A stretch of DNA of 19,561 bases, taken from the NCBI GenBank assembly GCA_045600905.1, contig JAZRYT010000023.1, positions 1 through 19,561 of the forward strand, written 5' to 3'. The translations under genes and the position numbers were made by a program. Below, one piece after another: positions 1-8,277 of this stretch; the stretch's first letter is position 1, and every line of letters begins with the position of its first letter. Under the pieces are notes generated by a model that worked only from the letters and a program-made list of their open reading frames with translations, was not told the origin of the DNA and ran no database searches. The DNA is from F23-D06 sp045600905 (GTDB lineage Bacteria > Bacteroidota > Bacteroidia > Bacteroidales > WCHB1-69).

Positions 1-108
1 TATCTTGACATCCACCCCAAACTTGTCAATGTACCAGTCCCAGGACTTTCTAAAATCCTCAGTACCAATACCTATTTGCTGAATCCCTGATATAAAAAAT
101 CGTTCCAT
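1..108 (-). CDS. VOC (glyoxalase/dioxygenase-fold) family protein, 5' part only
   Basis: The reverse strand is open from ATG at 108-106 to the window edge (36 codons, no stop), so only the N-terminus is visible. After a short lead it reads GIQQIGIGTEDFRKSW followed by a W-Y-I-D-K-F-G-V-D-V stretch. This is the usual opening of vicinal-oxygen-chelate proteins: a first beta strand (IQQIGIGT), a helix 'D-F-x-K-S-W-x-W-Y', then 'F-G-V-D'. VOC proteins include glyoxalase I, extradiol dioxygenases and resistance proteins; the substrate cannot be told from this fragment. A promoter element and two palindromes lie directly upstream, so the gene looks individually regulated. The family call is by eye from 36 residues. 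Confidence 0.6.
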   Translation of the reverse strand, partial: MERFFISGIQQIGIGTEDFRKSWDWYIDKFGVDVKI

Positions 109-114
109 AATTTA

Positions 115-128
115 GTAAAAGCTTTTAC
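115..128. promoter_or_regulatory. Palindromic operator candidate, copy 1
   Basis: GTAAAAGCTTTTAC is a perfect 14-bp palindrome. It lies 7 bp upstream of the VOC-family start codon, in the predicted leader. A second copy with the same arms lies at 150-163, centres 35 bp apart. Paired sites around a predicted transcription start suggest a dimeric repressor. The regulator is not identified and is not visible in the window. Confidence 0.5.
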
Positions 129-141
129 AATAAACACGGAG

Positions 142-149
142 CAAAAATA
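142..149 (-). promoter_or_regulatory. Predicted -7 element (TATTTTTG) of the VOC-family gene
   Basis: Read on the reverse strand, 149-142 is TATTTTTG, matching the Bacteroidota -7 consensus TAnnTTTG. Transcription would start near 135, about 27 nt before the ATG at 108. No clear TTTG -33 element was found. The element abuts and partly overlaps the palindrome at 147-166. Confidence 0.45.
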
Positions 150-166
150 GTAAAAGATTTTACTAT
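147..166. promoter_or_regulatory. Palindromic operator candidate, copy 2
   Basis: ATAGTAAAA-GA-TTTTACTAT has 9-bp perfect arms and contains GTAAAAGATTTTAC, which differs from copy 1 (115-128) at one central base. It overlaps the upstream edge of the predicted -7 element of the leftward VOC-family gene, so an occupied site would block RNA polymerase. Confidence 0.5.
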
Positions 167-204
167 AAAATAGGATATTAATTATTTTTGATAAAAAAAT
201 GATG

Positions 205-220
205 TATTTATCGATAAATA
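205..220. repeat. Perfect 16-bp palindrome TATTTATCGATAAATA
   Basis: This is a perfect 16-bp palindrome in the AT-rich region between the VOC gene and the restriction enzyme gene, unlike the two palindromes at 115-166. It may be a regulator site for either divergent gene or chance symmetry in AT-rich DNA. Apart from these palindromes and the promoter near 318-345, nothing else was recognised in 109-369. Confidence 0.3.
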
Positions 221-317
221 ATTGATTTTTAACTGAATAATTTTAAAATATAAAACGAACAGGAAAAGGCATACAGATTGTTAAATGAATGTAAATAAAA
301 AAAAGTTTCTCATGAAG

Positions 318-345
318 TTTGGTAATTGTTCTCTTCGTATATTTG
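318..345 (+). promoter_or_regulatory. Predicted promoter of the MmeI-like gene
   Basis: TTTG at 318-321 and TATATTTG at 338-345 match the Bacteroidota -33 TTTG and -7 TAnnTTTG elements, with a 16-bp gap (slightly short). The start would fall near 352, giving a leader of about 18 nt before the ATG at 370. No Shine-Dalgarno is obvious. Confidence 0.6.
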
Positions 346-369
346 TAACCTACAACAAAAAGGGAAAAC

Positions 370-1749
370 ATGCAAAAAACGACTGCAAGTCAACAAGTAA
401 AAGCAGCAAAGAAGTTTGCTGAATACTGGAAAAATAAGGGATATGAGAAAGGGGAAAGCCAAGTTTTTTGGCTTAGCTTACTTCGCGATATTTTCGGAAT
501 AGAAAAGCCCGAAACCTTCATTACTTTTGAAGAGCAAGTAAAACTCGACCATACCAGCTTCATTGACGGATATATACCTTCAACTCACGTACTTATTGAG
601 CAGAAAAGCATAGGCAAGGATTTACGGGCTCCCATAAAACAAAGTGACGGAAGTCATTTAAATCCGTTTCAGCAGGCGAAAAGATATTCCGCTGATCTTC
701 CCTATAGCGAACGCCCTCGCTGGATTGTCACTTGCAACTTCCAATCGTTTTTGGTCTATGACATGGAAAATCCAAATGGCGAGCCCATTGAGATTTTGCT
801 GGAAAATTTTGACAAAGAGTACTATCGTCTTTCATTCCTAACCGCCACCGCGAATCCCCATTTGAAAAAGGAAATGGAGGTCAGCATAAAAGCGGGCGAC
901 CTGGTGGGCAAGATTTATGATACGCTGCTACCGCAGTACAAGGATCCCACCAGCGCCGAAACCCTCCACAGCTTGAATATGCTCTGCGTGCGTCTGGTGT
1001 TCTGTCTGTATGCCGAAGATGCGGGCGTTTTCGGGAAACGCAGCATGTTTCACGACTATATGTCGGAATTCGATGCCCGCAATTTCCGCCGCGCGCTAAT
1101 TGACTTGTTTAAAGTTTTAGACACCAAAGTTGAAGACCGCGACCCGTATATGGATGAAGCGCTATCGGCCTTCCCGTATGTGAATGGCGGTCTGTTTTCG
1201 GATTGCAACGTCGAGATTCCGAATTTCACCGATGAACTGCGCGCGCTGATTTTGGAAAAGGCGTCCGACGATTTCGACTGGAGCGAAATCAGTCCCACCA
1301 TTTTCGGTGCCGTATTCGAATCGACATTGAATCCGGTGACGCGCCGTTCGGGCGGTATGCACTATACCTCTATCGAAAACATCCATAAAGTTATCGACCC
1401 GCTGTTCTTTAATGATTTGCGCCGCGAGTTTGATGAAATAAAAGCCGAGAAGGTTGGGAAAGTGCAAATGAAAAAAGCAGCAGAATTTCAGAAGAAACTC
1501 TCTGAACTGAAATTTCTGGATCCTGCCTGCGGAAGTGGCAACTTTCTGACGGAGACTTACCTGTCGCTGCGCCGTTTGGAAAATGAGGCCATCCGTCTTC
1601 AGACTAAGGGACAGGTACAAATGGGTTTTGAAGAAACCAATCCCGTGAAGGTCTCCATTCATCAGTTCTATGGCATCGAAATCAACGATTTCGCGGCAGA
1701 TGTCGCAACCACCGCATTGGGGATTGCCGAGAGTCAAATGCTGAAGTAG
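370..1749 (+). CDS. MmeI-like type IIL/IIG restriction-modification enzyme, N-terminal part (ends at in-frame amber)
   Basis: These 459 residues hold an N-terminal nuclease domain, a helical spacer and the start of an adenine-methyltransferase domain. D66 and E77-Q-K79 form the D-(X)n-E-X-K signature of the MmeI family PD-(D/E)XK nuclease. Residues about 160-340 match the helical connector, including G-G-M-H-Y-T-S (328-334). DPACGSGNF at 384-392 is SAM-binding motif I and GIEIND at 435-440 is motif II. The frame stops at TAG (1747-1749), then stays open as the rest of the same protein (next entry), so one mutated base (CAG or GAG to TAG) probably explains the break. MmeI-type enzymes cut and methylate with one polypeptide of about 900-1000 residues, so this fragment alone lacks the catalytic NPPF motif and the target-recognition domain and should be inactive. 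It could also be a functional split protein or give some full-length product by readthrough. Confidence 0.85.
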   Translation: MQKTTASQQVKAAKKFAEYWKNKGYEKGESQVFWLSLLRDIFGIEKPETFITFEEQVKLDHTSFIDGYIPSTHVLIEQKSIGKDLRAPIKQSDGSHLNPFQQAKRYSADLPYSERPRWIVTCNFQSFLVYDMENPNGEPIEILLENFDKEYYRLSFLTATANPHLKKEMEVSIKAGDLVGKIYDTLLPQYKDPTSAETLHSLNMLCVRLVFCLYAEDAGVFGKRSMFHDYMSEFDARNFRRALIDLFKVLDTKVEDRDPYMDEALSAFPYVNGGLFSDCNVEIPNFTDELRALILEKASDDFDWSEISPTIFGAVFESTLNPVTRRSGGMHYTSIENIHKVIDPLFFNDLRREFDEIKAEKVGKVQMKKAAEFQKKLSELKFLDPACGSGNFLTETYLSLRRLENEAIRLQTKGQVQMGFEETNPVKVSIHQFYGIEINDFAADVATTALGIAESQMLK

Positions 1750-1761
1750 ACTTCCTCCATT

Positions 1762-3324
1762 GTGGACTTCGATTTGGATATGCTGCCGCTGAAAACCTAT
1801 CACAATATCAAGAAGGGCAACGCGTTACGCTTGTCATGGACCGAATGGCCTATCGTTGAAGAGCGTACGGCCATCATTGCGAAGCAAACCAATGTCTATC
1901 CTATGCAAGATGCTCCGACCTTGACGGTGAGCGAGCCGCCGATGCGGTATAACAACATCGATCTATACAGCGACGAAATCAATCTCCACCCTAAACGTAA
2001 AGAACCCGCGACATATCATGTGAACTTCGACTACATTATGGGAAATCCGCCGTTTGTCGGGGCAAGATTGATGTCGGAAAGTCAAAAGCAAGACTTGATT
2101 GATGTTTTTGGAGCCAAGTGGAAGAACATTGGAAATATGGATTACGTTTCTGCCTGGTATTATAAAGCGGCCAAAGTAATGTTAAGCAGCAATGGTCATA
2201 CGGCTTTGGTTTCCACCAACAGCATAACGCAGGGCGAGCAGGTTGCCAATCTTTGGAAACCGCTGTTTGAAAAATTCGGCATTCATATCAATTTCGCCTA
2301 TCGAACTTTCCGATGGGACAGCGAATCAACATTAAAAGCGCACGTCCACTGCGTCGTAATTGGATTTTCGAGATGCGAAAGCGATACAAAAACGATTTTT
2401 ACAGAATCATCTTCTCTTCAAGCGCAAAATATTAATCCGTATCTAATTGATGCGGAAACAGTTTGGATTGAAAGTAGAAAATATCCATTATGCGATGTGC
2501 CGGAAATTGGTATAGGAAACAAGCCGATTGATGGTGGCAACTATTTGTTTACCGAAGAAGAAATGCATGAATTCATAAAGAAAGAACCAAAGGCAGAACA
2601 GTATTTCAGAAAATGGATTGGAGCAGATGAGTTTATTAACCGTTGGTTTCGTTATTGTCTGTGGTTGGGTGATTGTACACCAAATGAATTACGTTCAATG
2701 CCAGAATGTTTGAAGCGTGTTCAAGCTGTTCGCAATTTCCGCTTGGCAAGCAAAAGTGCGGGGACACGTAAAATTGCAGACAAACCAACTCGCTTTCACG
2801 TCGAGAATATGCCAAATGGGAATTACATGTTGATTCCAAGAGTTTCGTCAGAAAAACGCAAATATGTTCCTATTGGTTATATAAATGAAGGTGTGTTAAG
2901 TAGTGATTCTGTTCATATTACAACCAATGCCACCCTTTACCATTTCGGCGTTCTAACTTCAAACGTCCACATGGCATGGATGCGGGTTGTTTGTGGAAGA
3001 TTAAAGAGTGATTATCGTTACTCAAAAGACATTGTTTACAACAACTTCCCGTGGCCAATACCAACCGAAGAACAGAAACAGAAAATAGAACAGACTGCGC
3101 AAGCCATCCTGGGTGTGAGGGCAAAATATCCAGAAAGTTCGTTGGCCGACTTGTACGATGATGTCACAATGCCACCCGAGCTGCGCAAAGCCCATAAGGA
3201 AAATGATCATGCCGTGATGGCTGCCTACGGTTTCAAAGCAACAATTCTATCCTCTAACAATGAATCTCAAATTGTTGCTGAATTATTCAGACTCTATCAA
3301 ACAATAATAGAACAAGAACAATGA
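1762..3324 (+). CDS. MmeI-like restriction-modification enzyme, C-terminal part (methyltransferase motif IV, TRD, C-terminal domain)
   Basis: This lies in the same frame as the preceding fragment, from GTG at 1762 (ATG at 1780 is the other possible restart); there is no Shine-Dalgarno. GNAL (residues 19-22) and NPPF (95-98) continue the methyltransferase domain; NPPF is catalytic motif IV of N6-adenine methyltransferases. The later part (about 210-430) matches in position the target-recognition domain, with N-N-F-P-W-P near 3040-3060, then a helical C-terminal domain. Read through the amber codon, the whole protein would be about 984 codons, the family's normal size. Composition changes inside the gene: by hand count GC is about 55% at 1021-1080, 35-37% at 2401-2520 and 48% at 3121-3180, so the probable recognition region is AT-rich, which fits exchange of specificity segments. 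Whether this part is translated separately is unknown. Confidence 0.8.
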   Translation: MDFDLDMLPLKTYHNIKKGNALRLSWTEWPIVEERTAIIAKQTNVYPMQDAPTLTVSEPPMRYNNIDLYSDEINLHPKRKEPATYHVNFDYIMGNPPFVGARLMSESQKQDLIDVFGAKWKNIGNMDYVSAWYYKAAKVMLSSNGHTALVSTNSITQGEQVANLWKPLFEKFGIHINFAYRTFRWDSESTLKAHVHCVVIGFSRCESDTKTIFTESSSLQAQNINPYLIDAETVWIESRKYPLCDVPEIGIGNKPIDGGNYLFTEEEMHEFIKKEPKAEQYFRKWIGADEFINRWFRYCLWLGDCTPNELRSMPECLKRVQAVRNFRLASKSAGTRKIADKPTRFHVENMPNGNYMLIPRVSSEKRKYVPIGYINEGVLSSDSVHITTNATLYHFGVLTSNVHMAWMRVVCGRLKSDYRYSKDIVYNNFPWPIPTEEQKQKIEQTAQAILGVRAKYPESSLADLYDDVTMPPELRKAHKENDHAVMAAYGFKATILSSNNESQIVAELFRLYQTIIEQEQ

Positions 3325-3521
3325 AAAAAGAAAAAATAGATTTCTCGACCATATTATACCTTGCAGAAATTTATCAAGATCAGTATTTGGAAAGAGGACT
3401 TTGTCTGTCACCAGAACAAAACGAAGCCTATTTCCGCGATTTTGTTGCGCAGTATTATTCCACTCTTCGTTTGGGAAAACCTATTGAACTTAAAATAAAT
3501 ACCGATATACCTCTGTTCTGA
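3321..3521 (+). CDS. Small uncharacterised protein coupled to the MmeI-like gene (66 aa)
   Basis: ATG at 3321 overlaps the stop of the restriction enzyme in an ATGA junction, a standard sign of translational coupling, so the two are very probably co-transcribed. The product is small, without signal peptide or membrane segment: a basic start (MKKEKIDF), a region rich in Y, Q, E and L that looks helical, and a tail ending T-D-I-P-L-F. I do not recognise a family. Its position suggests a partner of the restriction-modification enzyme (stability, assembly or control), but that rests on context alone. The overlap and protein-like composition make a real gene more likely than chance. Confidence 0.6.
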   Translation: MKKEKIDFSTILYLAEIYQDQYLERGLCLSPEQNEAYFRDFVAQYYSTLRLGKPIELKINTDIPLF

Positions 3522-3640
3522 ATTTCACTGTCAATTTGACCGAGAGCGAGTGCGTGGCGGAATTGTTTATAATATATAAGATACTGAGTACAAAAAATAC
3601 TACCAATTAATATCGTAAAACTTAACCCATTTTAGAATAA

Positions 3641-5230
3641 ATGAACAACAAGCATAACACCTGGATACTGATTCTTTACCTCCTTATCGCCTTCCTGTTG
3701 GGCGTGTCTGTGGCTATTAACTTTCTGCCATCCAAAAAGGTAAGTCCGGCCAACAGCCAGCTTTACAAACTGAACGAGGTGATGAACTACATTGACAAAT
3801 ACTACGTGGATTCCGTCAATGTGGATTCCATTTACGATTCCGCCATCAACGCTTTGCTACAGGGATTGGACCCGCATTCCGCCTATTCCACACCGGAGCA
3901 GAACCAGGCGATGATGGAGTCGTTGGAAGGCTCTTTTGAAGGCGTCGGCATACAGTTCAATATTATGAACGACACGGTAATGGTCATTGCCACCGTGTCG
4001 GGCGGTCCATCGGAAAAGGCCGGCATACGTGCCGGTGACCGCATTGTCAGTGTGGATGGGAAATCCATTGTGGGCGCTACCAATGACAAGGTCTTCAAAA
4101 TGCTGCGCGGCAAAAAGGGCACCAAAGTCAAAATCGGCGTCCGCCGTCAGGGATATTCTGATACCTACTCGTATGAAATCAAACGCGATGTCATTCCAAC
4201 TTATACGGTGGATGTCTCCTATATGATTGATAAGACAACGGGCTATATCAAGCTGAACGAATTTGGCAGCACAACGGCCGAAGAGTTCAACCGCGCATTG
4301 CTCAAGCTCAAAGCGGCTGGAATGAAAGCCCTTGTCGTTGACCTCCGCGGCAATGCCGGCGGCTTTCTGGATGCCGCCATCAAGGTTTGCGATGAGTTGC
4401 TTCCCAATAGAAAGAAAATTGTCTCTATAGAGGGCCTGAAAGTGCGTCCAGAAGAGTATTATGCCTCCCGAAAAGGCAATTTCGAACAGGGCAAAGTCGT
4501 GATTCTCATTGATGATTTCAGCGCTTCAGCTTCCGAAATTGTGGCTGGCGCCGTGCAGGACAATGACCGTGGCTACATCGTCGGTCGCCGCTCCTTTGGC
4601 AAAGGTTTGGTGCAACGACAGTTCGACTTGTCCGATAAATCCACTATCCGACTGACAACGGCGCGCTACCACACGCCCAGCGGCCGCTGTATCCAACGTG
4701 ACTACAAGGAAGGCATTGACGCCTACTATGAAGAACTCTACAAACGTATTGAAAATGGTGAAATGGAACACCCTGACAGCATTAAGTTGGATAAGTCTGT
4801 TGCTTACAAGACGGCTGGCGGGCGCACGGTCTATGGCGGCGGCGGCATTATGCCCGACTATTTTGTGCCTATCGAACGCAATGCGGATATGGACGGCTAC
4901 TACGATATCGCCAACACCGCAGCACTCGTCCAATTTGCGTTCAATTGCGCGAATAGCCGCAAAGATGCTCTCAAAAAAAGCTACCCCGATGTCAAAACGT
5001 TCCTTGCAAAATATGCGATTTCCGATGCACAGGTCAATGAGGTGCTGGCACTTTATAAAAAGCTGACCAAAAAGAACGCTCCGAAACTGTCCGCTGCTTC
5101 CCGTAAGGAACTGAAAGTCTGGATGAAAGCTTTGATCGGACGTAATCTGTATGGTGATGAGGCTTTCTATCCCGTTATTAATTCTACGGATAAGACGGTT
5201 TTGAAAGCCTTGGATGTTCTAAAACATTAG
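3641..5230 (+). CDS. S41 family C-terminal processing protease with PDZ domain (CtpA/Prc-like)
   Basis: This 529-residue serine protease is anchored by one N-terminal hydrophobic segment (about 8-29), placing the body in the periplasm. Residues about 42-95 are the usual N-terminal helical region (Y-V-D-S, G-L-D-P-H-S-A-Y). A PDZ domain follows at about 97-170 (F-E-G-V-G-I-Q-F, A-G-I-R-A-G-D-R-I), then the S41 core. The core has D-L-R-G-N-A-G-G (234-241) and a Ser-Lys dyad: S296 in ASASEI and K321 in FGKGLVQ, 25 residues apart as in CtpB and D1 protease. Members trim or degrade periplasmic and membrane proteins from the C-terminus. It lies 89 bp upstream of a second secreted protease on the same strand; shared expression is possible but not shown. 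The leader 3522-3640 has no clear -33/-7 pair. Ends at TAG 5228-5230. Confidence 0.93.
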   Translation: MNNKHNTWILILYLLIAFLLGVSVAINFLPSKKVSPANSQLYKLNEVMNYIDKYYVDSVNVDSIYDSAINALLQGLDPHSAYSTPEQNQAMMESLEGSFEGVGIQFNIMNDTVMVIATVSGGPSEKAGIRAGDRIVSVDGKSIVGATNDKVFKMLRGKKGTKVKIGVRRQGYSDTYSYEIKRDVIPTYTVDVSYMIDKTTGYIKLNEFGSTTAEEFNRALLKLKAAGMKALVVDLRGNAGGFLDAAIKVCDELLPNRKKIVSIEGLKVRPEEYYASRKGNFEQGKVVILIDDFSASASEIVAGAVQDNDRGYIVGRRSFGKGLVQRQFDLSDKSTIRLTTARYHTPSGRCIQRDYKEGIDAYYEELYKRIENGEMEHPDSIKLDKSVAYKTAGGRTVYGGGGIMPDYFVPIERNADMDGYYDIANTAALVQFAFNCANSRKDALKKSYPDVKTFLAKYAISDAQVNEVLALYKKLTKKNAPKLSAASRKELKVWMKALIGRNLYGDEAFYPVINSTDKTVLKALDVLKH

Positions 5231-5246
5231 TTTACCGTCTATTCCC

Positions 5247-5260
5247 CCTCCTGTAGGAGG
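5247..5260. repeat. Small inverted repeat between the S41 and M16 protease genes
   Basis: CCTCC-TGTA-GGAGG can form a 5-bp GC-rich stem with a 4-nt loop. Further out, ACCG (5234-5237) can pair with CGGT (5268-5271), so a longer interrupted hairpin is possible. No U-run follows, so it is not a normal terminator. It could be an RNA processing or stability element, or chance. Confidence 0.3.
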
Positions 5261-5319
5261 AAAGATGCGGTAGTAGTAATATATTGTATATACATTTAAC
5301 AACCTTAATTATTTACCTT

Positions 5320-8220
5320 ATGAAAAAAATCAATTTCCTATTTTGCTTCTTGGGGATAGCAGTCGGATTGATGGCGCAAGGCAAAGACATCAAGACGCTG
5401 ACATTGTCCAACGGAATGAATGTGGTTCTTTGTGAAGACCACGAACAACCGCAAATCTATGGCGCTGTTTGTGTACACGTCGGGGCTAAAAACGACCCGG
5501 CGGACAATACCGGTATGGCGCACTATTTTGAGCATATTATGTTCAAGGGCACAGACAAAATCGGCACGCTGGACTGGCAATCCGAGAAGGTCTATTTGGA
5601 CAGTATCTCTATTCTTTATGATGAATTGCACACATTGACAGATGTGGCCAAACGTAATGAAATATTATTGCATATCAATCAATTGAGCAACAAGGCTACC
5701 GAATATGCCATCCCGAATGAAGTGGATGTCATTCTTGGAAAGATGGGCGGCGAAGGTGTTAACGCCTTCACCAGCAATGATGTCACTTGTTATCATAACT
5801 ATTTTCCATCCAATCAATTGGAAAAATGGCTGACGGTTTATGCTGAACGTCTCCGTAATCCGATTTTCCGTCTTTTCCAATCCGAATTGGAAACGGTGTA
5901 TGAAGAGTACAATATGTATCAGGACAATCCGATGAGCACCTTTATGGAAGACGCGTTAGCTGTCGCATACGGTGACCATCCTTATGGCCGTCCGGTAATC
6001 GGCTATCCCGAACATTTGAAAAATCCGCAGACATCCGCTATGCAGAAGTTCTTCAACACCTATTATCATCCTACCAATATGACCTTGATTTTAGTGGGCG
6101 ACTTTGACGCAGGCAGTATCAGGCCGCTTTTGGATAAAACCATTGGTCATTTGCACAATGAGGGCGAAGGCGTTGATAAGACATTGGCATATAGCACCAA
6201 AAGAATGAATACCAACTTGAACGAGGAAGTAAGACCTTTTGAAGGCCATAAAATCGTCACGGTCAAACAAACCCCGATTAAAATGGGTATCGTAGGATTC
6301 CAAGCATTGGGTACGATGGATAAAGAAGAATTCTATTTCGACATTATCAGCAATCTGCTCAACAACAATTCCGAAACCGGACTTTTGGATAAGTTGTCGC
6401 ACGACAAACAGCTGATGATTGCGCAGGCTTTCAATTACGGTATGTTGGAAAAAGGTATGTATGCTTTCTTCTATATCCCGAAAATCCTCGGACAATCTCA
6501 CGAACAAGCTGAGGAATTGATTTTTGCCGCTATCGATTCTTTGAAAGCAGGACATTTCAGCGATGACCTTTTTGAAGCTGTAAAAATGGACTATTTACGT
6601 GAATATCTGACAGATATGGAGTCTTTAAACAACAAATTCGACGTTCTGCTCAGTATGGTGATGAGCCAGCAGACTCCTGAAGCGTATTACGAAAGGGAAA
6701 AACTGGTTCGTTCGTTGACGAAACAAAACATTATGGATGTCGCCCAAAAATACTTTGGCGACAACTGCTTGATTTTCCGCTCCAATATGGGTGTGAAGAC
6801 GCACGAAAAACTGCAAAAACCGGCTTGGAAACCTATCGTCACGAAAAATACGGATGCCAAATCCGAATATGCGCAATCCATTGAAAAAATGCCTGTCGGC
6901 GATATCAAACCCCAAAATTTAGATTTCAAAACCAGCATTCAAGAAGTTCCAGTCAATGACAACTATACTTTGTATGCTTCTCCAAACCCCTACAACGACA
7001 TCTTCTCTTTGAGCATCGTCTATAATTATGGCAAAATTGAAGAACCGAGATTGGGTACTGCTGTCAACTATTTCTCTATGCAGGGCACACAAAAACTAGA
7101 TTTCAATGATTTCCAATTGGCTTTGCAAAAGTTGGGTGCTTCCTTCTATGTCTATACATCAGACGAAAGAACATACGTCTTTATTTCTGGTTTTGACAAA
7201 GATATGCAGAAAATTCTCGGTCTTTGCAGAGAAAAGATGACTACTCCAGAGAATAATGAATCTATGATTAAAAAGCTGATTGAGGATGAACAGAGCAATT
7301 TGAAAATGATGAAGACCGATGCTTCTTCTTGGGGTGATGCCATTTATAATTACGCTTTATACAAAGACAGATCTTCCTACCTTTATCCTATGTTGAGTTT
7401 CCTGAAAAAGACAAACGGCAAGGAATTGTTGGATATCTTTTCCAAAATAATGCAATATGACGGCTACGTCACCTATGTCGGCAAACTTTCCCCTAAGGAT
7501 GTTGCGGCTATGCTTCAAAAGGATTATGGCCTGAATCCTGATGCAAAAAAAGGGACCAGACTTATTAAGCAAATTGAAAAATACGATGAACCAACACTTT
7601 ATCTGGTTTCAAACAAGCAATTTTTGCAGAGCAATATCTATTTCAATATTTTGGGTAACGATTTGAAAGACGAGAAATCTTTGATGCAATGTCAAACTTT
7701 CAACGAATACATCGGTGGTAGTATGGCGGGTGTTATCTTCCAAGAAATCAGAGAACTCCGCTCTTTGGGTTACTCCGCTTACGGCTATTATAGTAATGAT
7801 GCGCTGCACAGAAGACCCGGTTATATGATGGGCTATTTGGGCACGCAGGCAGACAAAACCGTTGAAGGCACCCAGGCTATGACCGAACTTTTAGTGAAAT
7901 TCCCTGAAAAACCGGATAAATTCGATTTTGCCAAAGTTTCCGTCATCAAAAAAATGGAAGCCGACTATGTTACCTTTAGAAGAATTCCGTCACAGATTGT
8001 TTCTTGGAAAGAGCGCGGTTACACCTCCGACCCGACTAAAGAACGTATTGAATTGCTTGAAAAAATGCAATACCAGGATATTCAAGATTTCTTTAAAAAC
8101 AATATAGATGGTCACCCAATGGTTATCTCTATTGCCGGCGATAAAAATCGGATAGATATGAAAGAACTTGGGAAAGGCTATAAAGTCGTGGAATTGAAAT
8201 TCAAAGATATCGTACGATAA
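5320..8220 (+). CDS. M16 family zinc metalloprotease (pitrilysin/insulinase type), secreted, two-domain
   Basis: I place the start at ATG 5320 rather than an upstream in-frame ATG at 5284, because 5320 opens directly with a signal peptide (M-K-K, hydrophobic core, ...G-L-M-A-Q, about 20 residues). The mature product is exported, about 946 of 966 residues. The inverted zinc motif HYFEH is at 68-72: H68 and H72 bind zinc and E71 is catalytic. The further glutamate ligand lies in the E-L-E-T-V-Y-E-E region (189-196). G-G-E-G-V-N-A-F-T-S (143-152) and P-Y-G-R-P-V-I-G (221-228) are typical of the active first half. The second half (from about 540) is an M16-like repeat without the zinc motif, as in two-domain family members. 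M16 enzymes cut peptides inside a clam-shell chamber. Ends before a shared terminator at 8243-8271. Confidence 0.92.
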   Translation: MKKINFLFCFLGIAVGLMAQGKDIKTLTLSNGMNVVLCEDHEQPQIYGAVCVHVGAKNDPADNTGMAHYFEHIMFKGTDKIGTLDWQSEKVYLDSISILYDELHTLTDVAKRNEILLHINQLSNKATEYAIPNEVDVILGKMGGEGVNAFTSNDVTCYHNYFPSNQLEKWLTVYAERLRNPIFRLFQSELETVYEEYNMYQDNPMSTFMEDALAVAYGDHPYGRPVIGYPEHLKNPQTSAMQKFFNTYYHPTNMTLILVGDFDAGSIRPLLDKTIGHLHNEGEGVDKTLAYSTKRMNTNLNEEVRPFEGHKIVTVKQTPIKMGIVGFQALGTMDKEEFYFDIISNLLNNNSETGLLDKLSHDKQLMIAQAFNYGMLEKGMYAFFYIPKILGQSHEQAEELIFAAIDSLKAGHFSDDLFEAVKMDYLREYLTDMESLNNKFDVLLSMVMSQQTPEAYYEREKLVRSLTKQNIMDVAQKYFGDNCLIFRSNMGVKTHEKLQKPAWKPIVTKNTDAKSEYAQSIEKMPVGDIKPQNLDFKTSIQEVPVNDNYTLYASPNPYNDIFSLSIVYNYGKIEEPRLGTAVNYFSMQGTQKLDFNDFQLALQKLGASFYVYTSDERTYVFISGFDKDMQKILGLCREKMTTPENNESMIKKLIEDEQSNLKMMKTDASSWGDAIYNYALYKDRSSYLYPMLSFLKKTNGKELLDIFSKIMQYDGYVTYVGKLSPKDVAAMLQKDYGLNPDAKKGTRLIKQIEKYDEPTLYLVSNKQFLQSNIYFNILGNDLKDEKSLMQCQTFNEYIGGSMAGVIFQEIRELRSLGYSAYGYYSNDALHRRPGYMMGYLGTQADKTVEGTQAMTELLVKFPEKPDKFDFAKVSVIKKMEADYVTFRRIPSQIVSWKERGYTSDPTKERIELLEKMQYQDIQDFFKNNIDGHPMVISIAGDKNRIDMKELGKGYKVVELKFKDIVR

Positions 8221-8242
8221 TCAAATTTACAATGGACAAAAA

Positions 8243-8271
8243 GGGCTTCGTGCGGTTTTCGTGCGAAGCCC
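8243..8271. terminator. Bidirectional intrinsic terminator between convergent genes
   Basis: GGGCTTCG (8243-8250) pairs with CGAAGCCC (8264-8271) around a 13-nt loop. The stem is followed by a T-rich stretch on the forward strand (CTTTCTTT), and on the reverse strand by TTTTTGTCC. It lies between the M16 protease stop (8220) and the convergent receptor stop (8278) and can serve both. Confidence 0.75.
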
Positions 8272-8277
8272 CTTTCT

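Noticed and set aside
1747..1749. Reassigned TAG codon (recoded genetic code)
   Set aside because: TAG is the natural end of rtcB, the barrel protein gene and the S41 protease gene, all followed by non-coding or unrelated sequence.
1162..1803. 213-codon reverse-strand frame inside the restriction enzyme gene
   Set aside because: It lies wholly opposite recognisable methyltransferase and nuclease motifs and has no family features of its own; a coding shadow.
3321..3521. Antitoxin-like partner in a toxin-antitoxin pair
   Set aside because: The upstream gene is a restriction-modification enzyme with its own methyltransferase domain, and the small protein shows no antitoxin DNA-binding motif.
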